NCBI GenBank assembly: GCA_040882505.1
Contig: JBBEBE010000005.1
Span: 124,001-188,000 of the forward strand
Direction of reading: 5' to 3'
Source: JBBEBE01 sp040882505
GTDB taxonomy: Bacteria > Bacteroidota > Rhodothermia > Balneolales > Balneolaceae
DNA length: 64,000 bases
Shown here: positions 7,111-15,620 of the stretch, one piece after another
How positions within the stretch are numbered: position 1 is the first letter of the stretch
Layout of the letters: each line of letters begins with the position of its first letter
Program-made: the position numbers and the translations under genes
The notes under the pieces: generated by a model
Database searches by the model: none
What the model saw: the letters and a program-made list of their open reading frames with translations, nothing else
What the model was told of the DNA's origin: nothing

Positions 7111-8937
7111 ATGCATGCATTCCACATCCCGGTCATGGGAACCGGACACTCCCTCGACACCCCCATCCGTACGGCTCACTTCGGTATCCAGAGCACCATG
7201 TCGGTCGTTGATGATCAACTCATCGAGACCCTTCGCAGATACTACTGCAATCTGTGGTCCCTCCCGTACGAATCGATTTCGGCAAGTGATCCGGACGGCA
7301 GAGAGAAACGAATCACTGCCTGGCTGGAGTGTGTACGAACCATAATCGATTCACGCATGGAGACTCTTCGTGCAACGCCTCTTTTTTCGGATAGCGAAAA
7401 AGACCGCTACTTCCGACTTCTCGACCCGGAAAGCACGATCGGTGGTCTCTACCACCGACTCCGGAAGAGTTCAGAGCCTGCACGGTCTCCGGAAGAGATT
7501 CACAAACTGGAATCCGCTATCAAACCGGGCAGAATCGAAGTAAATATCATGGCGAAGGTAGATGCACTTCACCCGGAAAAGGGAGAAGTGTTCATGAGTG
7601 ACCACTATCGGGACGGGCACAGTGCTCTTCGTGGAGTTGCCAACAGTTCACTGGATCTCTCGCTGGTCCTGTCTGCCGGGTTCAACCCGGGTTTGTATAG
7701 TTATCTGTCGCAGTTTCGGGATTTCTATCGGGATTCATCCGGTGCGATCCGAAAACAGATCGTTTTGAAGGTGAGCGACTTCCGGTCGGCGCTGATTCAA
7801 GGAAAGTTTCTGGCCAAAAAGGGTCTGGAGGTTTCTGAATTTCGCATCGAATCGGGACTCAATTGCGGGGGGCATGCCTTCGATGCCGGAGGACACCTCC
7901 TTCCGGCCATCCTGAAAGAGTTTCAAGAGAAACGCACTCAACTTCGAACAAGCTTCCAACCGCTCATTGACGCATTTTACGAGAAAATGAACTGGGAACT
8001 CCCGAATCCCGACTCGATCGAACCGGTCCGACTTACTGTACAAGGCGGGATTGGCACACATGGAGAGCATCGCCGCCTGACCGACGCATACGGAATGGAC
8101 CGAACCGGGTGGGGAAGCCCGTTTCTACTTGTTCCGGAGGCGACCTGTGTAGACCAGGAAACAACGTCTCTTCTCGAAAATGCCGGCGAGAAAGACCTAT
8201 TCCTCAGTGCATTTTCTCCCCTCGGAGTTCCATTCAATACCGTTCGGGATTCCGGGTCTGAGCAGTACACAGCAGAGAGGGCAAAAACCAACAAACCCGG
8301 GTCCGCTTGTCCCAAGGGGTTTCTCGTGTCCAACACCGAGTTCACCGAGAATCCCATCTGCACAGCATCAACGCAATACCAGTTACTCAAAATCCAGTCC
8401 GTCAAGGAGAGTGGGCTTCCGGAATCGGTCAAGGACCGCACAATCTCCGGGGTTCTGGAGAAAAGCTGCCTGTGTCAACATCTCGGCAATGGAGCGCTGA
8501 TCCGGCTGGGGATTCGAAAACCTTCTTACGGCCGGCAGTCGATCTGTCCGGGTCCCAACATTGCCTGGTTCAACCGTTCCTACACATTGGAAGAGATGAT
8601 GCACCACATCGACGGGAGTGAACCATCCCTGGTTCCGACAAACCGTCCCCACATGTTTGCCAACGAACTTCGACTCACCTGTGACCGGCTCATACAACGA
8701 ATGGATGAGGCACTGTACGACGAAGAACTGAAAGGAGAAGACGAACGTGCTTGGAAAGAGCTCCGCGCCTACCATCAAAACCTGGAAGCGAGTATCCAAT
8801 TGATTCTGGAAATTGCCGAATCGACTCCGTACGGGGAGGAGAATCTCCTCTCCATCCCCGAAACCGTCGAACGAGAGCGCCGACGACTGTCCGAACATCC
8901 AGCAATGGACCGATTAAAAACGCCGGTCTACTCCTGA
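7111..8937 (+). CDS. Large conserved protein of unknown function with Cys motifs
   Basis: A 608-aa soluble protein that resembles a conserved uncharacterised Bacteroidota protein. It begins MHAFHIPVMGTGHSLDTP...AHFGIQST, has a central GLNCGGHAF and VQGGIGTHGEHR with a TIM-barrel or flavin-enzyme look. Its later half has several cysteines in short motifs (ACPKGF, NPICTAST, KSCLCQHLGNGAL, ICPGPNIAWFN) that could hold a metal or Fe-S centre. No signal peptide or membrane helix is seen. The 3' end overlaps a convergent 2Fe-2S ferredoxin gene by 10 bp. Function is unknown; a redox enzyme is a guess. Start ATG 7111 fits the conserved N-terminus. Confidence 0.85.
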   Translation: MHAFHIPVMGTGHSLDTPIRTAHFGIQSTMSVVDDQLIETLRRYYCNLWSLPYESISASDPDGREKRITAWLECVRTIIDSRMETLRATPLFSDSEKDRYFRLLDPESTIGGLYHRLRKSSEPARSPEEIHKLESAIKPGRIEVNIMAKVDALHPEKGEVFMSDHYRDGHSALRGVANSSLDLSLVLSAGFNPGLYSYLSQFRDFYRDSSGAIRKQIVLKVSDFRSALIQGKFLAKKGLEVSEFRIESGLNCGGHAFDAGGHLLPAILKEFQEKRTQLRTSFQPLIDAFYEKMNWELPNPDSIEPVRLTVQGGIGTHGEHRRLTDAYGMDRTGWGSPFLLVPEATCVDQETTSLLENAGEKDLFLSAFSPLGVPFNTVRDSGSEQYTAERAKTNKPGSACPKGFLVSNTEFTENPICTASTQYQLLKIQSVKESGLPESVKDRTISGVLEKSCLCQHLGNGALIRLGIRKPSYGRQSICPGPNIAWFNRSYTLEEMMHHIDGSEPSLVPTNRPHMFANELRLTCDRLIQRMDEALYDEELKGEDERAWKELRAYHQNLEASIQLILEIAESTPYGEENLLSIPETVERERRRLSEHPAMDRLKTPVYS

Positions 8938-9320
8938 GCGAGGGGTTCCAGTTCCACGTCCTCTAAGCCGGTGTCAATCATGTATTCCCGAACCGGCTCT
9001 CCATCGATCAGGTGTTCTTTGAGAATACGCTCGATCACTTGGGGAGTACAGGAGTGGTACCAGACTCCTTCCGGATAGACGACCGCGATGGGCCCGCGCA
9101 TGCAGACGCGAAGACAGTTCGCTTTTGTGCGAAACACACCGCCGAACGTCTCCAGCCCCAAATCGATGAGACGCTCCTTGAGGTAGATCCAGGACTTGAT
9201 CCCGACCTCCTTCTTGCAACACTTGGGTGCGGTCTGATCGGCACAGAGAAAAATGTGCCGTTGAACCTTGTTCATTTTCAAATCCCGGACGGTGTCGGCC
9301 AGTCGATCGTCAATACTCAT
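8928..9320 (-). CDS. Thioredoxin-like [2Fe-2S] ferredoxin
   Basis: A 130-aa protein of the thioredoxin-fold 2Fe-2S ferredoxin family. RHIFLCADQTAPKCC and ANCLRVCMRGP supply the cysteines arranged as in that family, followed by VYPEGVWYHSCTP, a typical closing segment. An internal ATG at 9275 (MNKVQRHIF) would place the start nearer the fold; the annotated start adds 15 residues. It converges on and overlaps the 608-aa gene by 10 bp. It probably acts as a soluble electron carrier; the partner is unknown. Confidence 0.88.
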   Translation of the reverse strand: MSIDDRLADTVRDLKMNKVQRHIFLCADQTAPKCCKKEVGIKSWIYLKERLIDLGLETFGGVFRTKANCLRVCMRGPIAVVYPEGVWYHSCTPQVIERILKEHLIDGEPVREYMIDTGLEDVELEPLAQE

Positions 9321-9432
9321 TGTGCGTTTTTTTTTATTCGTTACTCTAAAAGATTGCTTTCCATTCTGAACCGGAGTTCAGGAACGATCTCCATGCGTAC
9401 AAAATATACAACAGAACGTGCAGAATTGACGG

Positions 9433-12400
9433 CTACACTGGATTCGTTGGTACCGTGAAGGAGATCGTCGTTCCGTCTCCCGGACGACTCTGCACATGAA
9501 TCTTGCCACCCATTCGCTCCACAAAATCGATACAGAGCGAAATACCGAGTCCGGTACCGTTCTCTCTTGCCGTTCCCTTTGTGGTCAACTGTTTTTTGTT
9601 TTCGAACAGATCCCGCACCACCTCCTCACTCATCCCCAACCCTGTATCAGAAACCGACATCCGAACATGGTGCTCTTCCGCCTCCGCGGTCACGGATACC
9701 GATCCACCCGATTCCGTAAATTTGAGTGCATTGTGAATCAAATTCCGAAGCACCACCGAGAGCATATCGGGATCGGCCCAGATACGCAGGTCCGGATCGA
9801 TGATCACTGAGAGATCAATCCCTTTCTGTACGGCACGACTGCGTTCCTGTAGCACAACCTGTTCCACCATTGTATCCAGACGAAGATGAGAGGGACGATT
9901 TTCGAGGGCTCCGGTCTGTGAACGAGCCCATTCGAGCAGGTTTTTCAGCATCCCCACCAGCTGGCCGGTCGTATTGAATAGGTAATTACTGTACATTCGC
10001 GTCTCTTCCCGGTCCTCCTTCTCCACACTCTCCTTGAGCAGATCCGTCAGACCCAGGATCCCGCTGGCTACATTATTCAGATCGTGAGCCAAAATGGAAA
10101 AGAGCCGGTCCTTTGTATCGTTGGCATGTTGCAACTCCTCGGTTCTGGACTGAATGGTCTCTGCCAAGCGACGATTCTGCTTTCGCACCTGCCAAACCCT
10201 CCACTGAATCATGGCCCATATCATGCCAAGAATGGTCACAGTGAGCATCAATAGAAACCACGTCTCTTGCCAAAAAGGAGGGGTAACGATCAAGCGGACC
10301 GAAATCGGTTCGCCCCGAATCCCGTCCCGATTGCTTACCCGAACCTGAAAATCATAGCTCCCCGGGTCAATGTTGGTATAGGTGACCTGACGATCCCCCG
10401 AAACGGTACTCCAATCCGATTCGAACCCCTCGAGGCGATACTCGAACCGGTTTCCTTTCAGGGGTCGGAAATCCAGGGCGCTGAACCCAAAACTGATCAC
10501 CGATGCTGTATGCGGAATCTCGATCTGCTCTGCCTGTGTAATCTGTCGCTGCAACGGAGATTCCGAGCCCGGCTCTACCTCTTGATTGAATATCTGAAAC
10601 GACGTCAGTATTGGTGTCGGCACCCACGTGTCCACCCGCACACTGTCCGGATGAAACCGGTTGAACCCGTTCACGCCCCCGAAATAGAGGTACCCATCGG
10701 AATCTTTGTAGGATGAACGCGGGTTGAACTCATTGCTCTGCAATCCGTCTTCTACATGATAGGTCTGCATCTCACCGGTCCGGGGATTGAACCGGGTGAT
10801 TCCGTTGTTTGTGCCAAGCCAGAGACGTCCACGTTCATCCTCTTCAATGGCGTGCACCATATTACCGGAGAGCCCCTCTTCGGTCGTCCAGTATCGAAAG
10901 CTCTCGGTGGCCCGATCCATCTGCACGAGCCCTCCTCCGCGAGTGGCCAGCCAAAACCGTCCCTCGCGATCTTCATACGCATCATGAATGGCGCTGCTGT
11001 AGTAACCCCGTCCCTGGTTCAAGTCATAAAAGGTAAATTGGCCACTCTCCCGATCCAGTCGCATGAGGCCGCTGTCTCCATACCCGCCGATCCAGATCAT
11101 CCCCTCCTCATCCTCATGGACCATGCGAAGGTCGTTGTTGTTCACCGTCGATCGATCTTCCGGATTGTCCGGATTGGCCCGGTAGTTCATCATCTCTCCG
11201 GACTCCGAATCCCAAACCGAGATCCCACCCCTGTTCAGTGCAAACCAGAGCTTCCCGTCGCTTGTCTCCGTGACCGAGTAGACATCATCACTTCCCAACG
11301 ACAAGCTGTCTTCCGGATCGTGAGACAACACCGGACGGATGCGGTGCGTTTGCGGATCCATCCGGTCGACACCCCCATTGTAGCTCCCAATCCAGATTCC
11401 TTCTTCGTTCTCGTGCAGGGCAAGAATCGCATCACTTCGCAACCCGCCTGGCTGGGCAGGGTTCCGCTGAATCGCTTCAAACTGTCCGCTCTCACGGTCA
11501 AACAAATTGAGGCCCCCTCCATCGGTCGCCACCCAAAAATCGCCATTCTCTGCCTCCAGAAAGCCGCGGACGCTGTTGTTGCTCAGGCTGTTCGGATTCA
11601 TCGGATTGCTCTGGTAGACCCGGAATCGCTCATTCGACTCCTGCAGAAAGTTGATTCCACCGGCAAATGCACCCACCCAAATAATTCCGTCATCACCACG
11701 ATAGAGTGCATTCACGCCATTCCCGTTCAGACTCCACGGATCCGTCTGATCCTGCTCGTAGTGCATCAATCGGGTTCGATCCCGATTCAGGATCTGCAGC
11801 CCCCGGCTACCGGATCCGAGCCAGAGTTTCCCTTCCCGATCCTCGATCATGGCGGCTACCGTATTGTCCACCAAAGACACCGGGTTTCCATTCATACCAA
11901 AGCGCTCAAACTCCGTTGCTCCCTCCTCTTTGAAATAGAGCCCCTCCTCTTCCGTACCGATCCAAATCGTACCGGCATGATCCTGAAGGATCACCCGAAC
12001 CAGTCCTTCTACACCGCTCGGTCCACTCGGTATGACCTCCAACTCCTCTCGATCCCGGTCCATACGTGCCAGACCATTGGTCGTACCGATCCAGAGTTGG
12101 TTCGATTCGCATTCGAACAGGGCCGTCACCTCCGGCGAGGGTAGACCATCGACCAACATGTCTGGAATCTGGAATGTCCCCGTCTCCCGATCCATCCGGT
12201 ATAGCCCCCTTGCCGTCGCCACCCAAAAATCTCCCCGATGATCTTCCAGAAGATCCCACACCGCATTGGTTCGCAGCCCCTCGGGAGCGTCCGGATCCCG
12301 TTCATACGCAAAGAATCGATCCAGATCCCGATCGTACCGGTTCAGCCCGCCCGATTGAGTTCCAACCCAGAGCGTGCTGTCGGAATCTTCATAGATCACC

Positions 12401-12702
12401 CGAATGTCATTGTGTGAAAGCGTCCACGGCCGGGACGGATCTGCCCGATAGGTCTGAACATCATATCCGTCATACCGGTTCAGTCCGTCCTGCGTCCCGA
12501 ACCACATGAACCCCTCGCTGTCCTGATAGATCGTCTGCACCACGGATTGGGAGAGGCCGTCACTTGTGGACAGATTGTGGAAACGGAGGTCCGGTTGCTG
12601 TGCCTGGACGCTGGTTGATAACCATATGCACCCGATTCCGATCAAACGGACCAGGAAACAACTCCGGTAATTGGGGCTATCTTCTAAAAACACTCGTTCC
12701 AA
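9433..12702 (-). CDS. Sensor histidine kinase with extracytoplasmic two-component propeller
   Basis: A 1089-aa membrane sensor. A signal peptide is followed by many propeller repeats (pattern W-x-G-T/A...G-G-L-x-x-x-x-R-x-T) up to about residue 690, then a Y_Y_Y-type beta domain, one membrane helix near 805-827, a short coiled linker, a HisKA segment with FSILAHDLNN (H873), and an HATPase_c domain with NLIHNALKF and SDTGLGMSEE. This is the HTCS-like architecture of Bacteroidota polysaccharide sensors, but the fused receiver and AraC-type output domains of classic HTCS are absent. A separate response regulator must exist elsewhere. It is divergent from crcB over a 125-bp gap with palindromes. 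Ligand unknown. Confidence 0.95.
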   Translation of the reverse strand: MERVFLEDSPNYRSCFLVRLIGIGCIWLSTSVQAQQPDLRFHNLSTSDGLSQSVVQTIYQDSEGFMWFGTQDGLNRYDGYDVQTYRADPSRPWTLSHNDIRVIYEDSDSTLWVGTQSGGLNRYDRDLDRFFAYERDPDAPEGLRTNAVWDLLEDHRGDFWVATARGLYRMDRETGTFQIPDMLVDGLPSPEVTALFECESNQLWIGTTNGLARMDRDREELEVIPSGPSGVEGLVRVILQDHAGTIWIGTEEEGLYFKEEGATEFERFGMNGNPVSLVDNTVAAMIEDREGKLWLGSGSRGLQILNRDRTRLMHYEQDQTDPWSLNGNGVNALYRGDDGIIWVGAFAGGINFLQESNERFRVYQSNPMNPNSLSNNSVRGFLEAENGDFWVATDGGGLNLFDRESGQFEAIQRNPAQPGGLRSDAILALHENEEGIWIGSYNGGVDRMDPQTHRIRPVLSHDPEDSLSLGSDDVYSVTETSDGKLWFALNRGGISVWDSESGEMMNYRANPDNPEDRSTVNNNDLRMVHEDEEGMIWIGGYGDSGLMRLDRESGQFTFYDLNQGRGYYSSAIHDAYEDREGRFWLATRGGGLVQMDRATESFRYWTTEEGLSGNMVHAIEEDERGRLWLGTNNGITRFNPRTGEMQTYHVEDGLQSNEFNPRSSYKDSDGYLYFGGVNGFNRFHPDSVRVDTWVPTPILTSFQIFNQEVEPGSESPLQRQITQAEQIEIPHTASVISFGFSALDFRPLKGNRFEYRLEGFESDWSTVSGDRQVTYTNIDPGSYDFQVRVSNRDGIRGEPISVRLIVTPPFWQETWFLLMLTVTILGMIWAMIQWRVWQVRKQNRRLAETIQSRTEELQHANDTKDRLFSILAHDLNNVASGILGLTDLLKESVEKEDREETRMYSNYLFNTTGQLVGMLKNLLEWARSQTGALENRPSHLRLDTMVEQVVLQERSRAVQKGIDLSVIIDPDLRIWADPDMLSVVLRNLIHNALKFTESGGSVSVTAEAEEHHVRMSVSDTGLGMSEEVVRDLFENKKQLTTKGTARENGTGLGISLCIDFVERMGGKIHVQSRPGDGTTISFTVPTNPV

Positions 12703-12754
12703 TGAATCGACTTCGGTTGCTTTTGGACGACGAATAATGATTGGAAAATCATGT

Positions 12755-12768
12755 AATTATGCATAATT
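12755..12768. promoter_or_regulatory. Palindrome in the divergent kinase/crcB promoter region
   Basis: AATTATGCATAATT is a perfect 14-bp palindrome, with a second one (CGAATATTCG) at 12788-12797. Both lie between two divergent genes and could be operators. No known regulator can be assigned. No fluoride-riboswitch consensus is recognisable before crcB. Confidence 0.3.
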
Positions 12769-12827
12769 ATTCGGGAAAAAGCGAACACGAATATTCGTAA
12801 TTCCGAATACCAAACTCCCGCAACTCC

Positions 12828-13208
12828 ATGAAACAGATCCTGATGGTTGCTGCCGGCGGTGCAGCCGGGGTTACCTGCAGATATTTGATCTCTCTTCTAC
12901 TCCCGCTTTCGGGAATTCGTTCCCATCTATGGAGTGCAACACTGCTTGTCAATCTGATCGGCTGCTTTTTGATCGGGTGGGCCGTTCAATGGATGGAATC
13001 GAAAGAGATGCTCGAATCGGGACTCTATCTTCTTCTGGTGACCGGATTTCTGGGCGGATTCACTACCTACTCCAGTTTCGGTCTCGAGGGACTCACTCTG
13101 CTCAAAAGCTCATCAACTTTGTTTTTCCTCTATATCACCCTCCATTTCGTCGGTGGCTTTCTTCTGGTATGGGCCGGATATCGTGCAGGAATGGCTGTCA
13201 CTGCATAA
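12828..13208 (+). CDS. crcB: Fluoride exporter CrcB/FluC
   Basis: A 126-aa inner-membrane protein with four predicted helices; the family forms dual-topology dimeric F- channels that protect against fluoride. Family marks are GGAAGVTCRYLIS near the N-terminus, LLVNLIGCFLIGW and GFLGGFTTYSSFGLE, the last being the central FTTFS-type pore motif. Length is normal. It stands alone, divergent from the sensor kinase. Confidence 0.95.
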   Translation: MKQILMVAAGGAAGVTCRYLISLLLPLSGIRSHLWSATLLVNLIGCFLIGWAVQWMESKEMLESGLYLLLVTGFLGGFTTYSSFGLEGLTLLKSSSTLFFLYITLHFVGGFLLVWAGYRAGMAVTA

Positions 13209-13211
13209 GAA

Positions 13212-13664
13212 TTACCCCTGATCGACCGGCGCCCAGTAGTCGCAATACCCGTCGGCGAATACCGGACCGGAAAAGAGAATACAGCCTCCGCAGCCACCCG
13301 TTTCGTCCGGCGGCAGATAGAGACTGCAGTTCTCGCAGGTGGAATCGGGAAACGAGGATGTTTCGACATACCCGTAGAGTTCCCGGGTCTCTCGCTCTTC
13401 TGCCGACAGGCCACTCACGTCTCCACAATCCGTCGTGGTGGCCGGGGCTGTTTCTGTTCGGGTGGAACCGCTGTCGTTTGAACGCTCTTCCGGGCGACAC
13501 GCTACAAGGGCAACAGTTCCAACCAGCACCCATCCTGTTCGGACCAATCGTCTCAAAAAATCGGTCCGGCTCAGGGACCCTCCATGTTGGCACGGATGTT
13601 CCCTGTCTACCCACTCCGGCCTGGAGAGATCTTCCAGGCGGGTTCTTTCATCTGAATTCAACAC
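13212..13664 (-). CDS. High-potential iron-sulfur protein (HiPIP), exported
   Basis: A 150-aa protein with a membrane-targeting segment (RTDFLRRLVRTGWVLVGTVALVAC) ending in a lipobox-like Cys, then an acidic linker, then a small cysteine-rich domain. The C-terminal spacing CENCSLYLPP...GGCGGCILF...GYCDYW supplies the four cluster cysteines and aromatic closing typical of HiPIPs, which carry a [4Fe-4S] centre for periplasmic electron transfer. GTG 13664 is preceded by GGAGG at good distance. It converges on crcB with only 3 bp between. A role as donor to an oxidase or other respiratory enzyme is inferred. Confidence 0.88.
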   Translation of the reverse strand: MLNSDERTRLEDLSRPEWVDREHPCQHGGSLSRTDFLRRLVRTGWVLVGTVALVACRPEERSNDSGSTRTETAPATTTDCGDVSGLSAEERETRELYGYVETSSFPDSTCENCSLYLPPDETGGCGGCILFSGPVFADGYCDYWAPVDQG

Positions 13665-13706
13665 TCTTCAGCTTCCTCCGGATTGATTTCAAATTCCATT
13701 CACGCA

Positions 13707-15620
13707 CTACAACTCCATCAGTTTTGAACGCACCGACTCCGGAAACGTCGTCATGGCGGTGGACACGGCTCGCCGAAACCAAAGCGAATTTCGTTTCTCC
13801 TCCAATACCCGGATCAAGGCCGCTCGTGCGTCCGGTGTGTCGTGCCACCCTACCGAAAGAGTCGCCTGCAGGGCAACAAACGGATCTTCATCGTTCAGGC
13901 GCTCGATCAACAGCGGGAGTAGCTCCGTGTCCAGTTCAGCGAGCCGAACGGCATGCTCGCGAACCCCGGCCCACTCATCCTGAAGAGCCACTCGAAGATC
14001 GGACCTCCCCAGTGCATCCAGTCCATCCAATACCAGCAGGGCGTGCAGACGACCGTACCGACTCTCATGATCCGACACCATCTCTCTGAGCTCCGGAATA
14101 CGTGACCCCACCTGCCTCTCCACGAGGAGCCTCTGCCCGGTCAACCTCCACCACTGATCCGGGTGGGCCAACCAAGCGAGCCACTCATCAGGGCCAGCCT
14201 TTCCCGGTTCCAATTCCGCCAGAGACGGAACCTCGGCCGTTGCATGCGTCACCCGGTAGATTCGTCCCCGATCCCGTCCGTTTCCAAATTCCAGATCGGG
14301 ATTCGTCTTCAGGTCTTCCGGAATCGCAATCGGGTGTTCGGTGTGTTGACGGTACATGTCGACCACGTAGAGAGCGCCGTCCGGCCCCACCGTCACCGTC
14401 GTCGGTTTGAACCACGGATCCGTCGACGCCAAAAATTCGCGACTCTCCTCGTCCGGGTGTCGGGTTGCACTCCAGACCGGTTCGGATTCATGCGGGTGCA
14501 TCCGGTCGCGGTGCACCAAACTCCCGGCATGTTCTCCGGTAAAGTGATCTCCAGTCCAGGCCTTTATCCCCGAACTTCCGTAGTAAACCCCTCCCGTCGC
14601 GCCGGTAAACTGCCCACTCACATCCTCGGTCCGGTCCAGCCCCGCCTCGTCGTACTGCGCCTGCCGCCGCTTGCTCCGTTCGACTCTCCAGTAGGGAGGA
14701 GGTGTCCATTGACCCATCCAGAGACCGTGCCGATTGCTGTTTTCGATGGCCCCGATAGACCGGTCCGGTTGGCGGTGCAGGTACCGATCGGCAATCACCG
14801 CCTGGCGAATGTGCGGCACCGCCGAGGTCATGAAGTAGTGGCCCCGATCGTTGAATGTCCGACCCACCCGGCCCACACCGGTGGCCCGCTCCATTTCACC
14901 ACTCCACGGGCGGAACCGGAAATCGGCCCCCTCAACGTACACGGGCGGGTGATCGGGGTCCCGAAGAGATTGAATCTCACCCGGCCGGCCGTCGTTGGAG
15001 GCATACACCCAGTTGTCCGGGCCGAACCGCAGGCTGGTTACCTGTGCCTGTACGTTGGTGGTCGAAAATCCGGTGAAGAGGACTTCGCGATGATCGGCCA
15101 CACCGTCACCCGTTGTATCCTTCAGAAAGAGAATGTCGGGGGCGGACGTCACCAGCAGGCCTCCGTTCCAGGGAAGAAGGCTCGTCCCCTCCTTGATTCC
15201 TGTGGCATAGAGCTGCGTCGTATCGATTCGTCCATCTCCGTCCGAATCCATCAACTGCCGAATGGTTCCCCCCGCCTCGGTAATGGCTGGATCCGAGGGA
15301 TACTGCTCTGGTTGGCCCACGACCTCGGTCTCCTGCAGTTCGGGCGGCTTGTAGGGGTAGTCCGACATCTCCATCACATAGACCGCGCCGGATTCATCGA
15401 AGACCATCTCCACCGGGTCCACGACATACGGCTCGGCGGCAAAAAGCTCTACCCGAACATTCGGATCGTGCTGCATCGCCTCCAACGACGCTTCCGGAGA
15501 GAGGGGGTCGGTGTAGGAGGGGGTCGTCCCTTCCTGGCAAGAGACGAGAAGTGTGGCCCCTGTGATCCACATCAGACACCGCAACATCCATGTCCAACTC
15601 CCCCGGTTCAACCCGTTCAT
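13707..15620 (-). CDS. Lipoprotein dehydrogenase, PVC-type propeller with HEAT repeats (no cytochrome domain)
   Basis: A 637-aa secreted lipoprotein (lipobox LLVSC). Residues from about 45 onward, DPNVRVELFAAEPYVVDPVEMVFDESGAVYVMEMSDYP, are the opening of the membrane-bound dehydrogenase propeller found in PVC-type haem-binding proteins; the blades run to about residue 440. The C-terminal part looks like HEAT repeats (LRVALQDEWAGVREHAVRLAEL). Full-length relatives end in a CxxCH cytochrome domain, which is missing here, so the protein seems to be a short form. Its start overlaps the amidohydrolase stop by 4 bp (ATGA at 15617-15620), so the two are translationally coupled. Substrate unknown, perhaps a sugar or alcohol. 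Confidence 0.82.
   Translation of the reverse strand: MNGLNRGSWTWMLRCLMWITGATLLVSCQEGTTPSYTDPLSPEASLEAMQHDPNVRVELFAAEPYVVDPVEMVFDESGAVYVMEMSDYPYKPPELQETEVVGQPEQYPSDPAITEAGGTIRQLMDSDGDGRIDTTQLYATGIKEGTSLLPWNGGLLVTSAPDILFLKDTTGDGVADHREVLFTGFSTTNVQAQVTSLRFGPDNWVYASNDGRPGEIQSLRDPDHPPVYVEGADFRFRPWSGEMERATGVGRVGRTFNDRGHYFMTSAVPHIRQAVIADRYLHRQPDRSIGAIENSNRHGLWMGQWTPPPYWRVERSKRRQAQYDEAGLDRTEDVSGQFTGATGGVYYGSSGIKAWTGDHFTGEHAGSLVHRDRMHPHESEPVWSATRHPDEESREFLASTDPWFKPTTVTVGPDGALYVVDMYRQHTEHPIAIPEDLKTNPDLEFGNGRDRGRIYRVTHATAEVPSLAELEPGKAGPDEWLAWLAHPDQWWRLTGQRLLVERQVGSRIPELREMVSDHESRYGRLHALLVLDGLDALGRSDLRVALQDEWAGVREHAVRLAELDTELLPLLIERLNDEDPFVALQATLSVGWHDTPDARAALIRVLEEKRNSLWFRRAVSTAMTTFPESVRSKLMEL

Noticed and set aside
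10756..12144. 462-aa plus-strand frame inside the sensor kinase gene
   Set aside because: Antisense shadow of a G+C-rich coding region; the minus-strand frame has clear kinase and propeller domains.
12703..12827. Fluoride riboswitch upstream of crcB
   Set aside because: The conserved GGCGAUG...CCGCC...GUGAUGAC-type elements are not recognisable.
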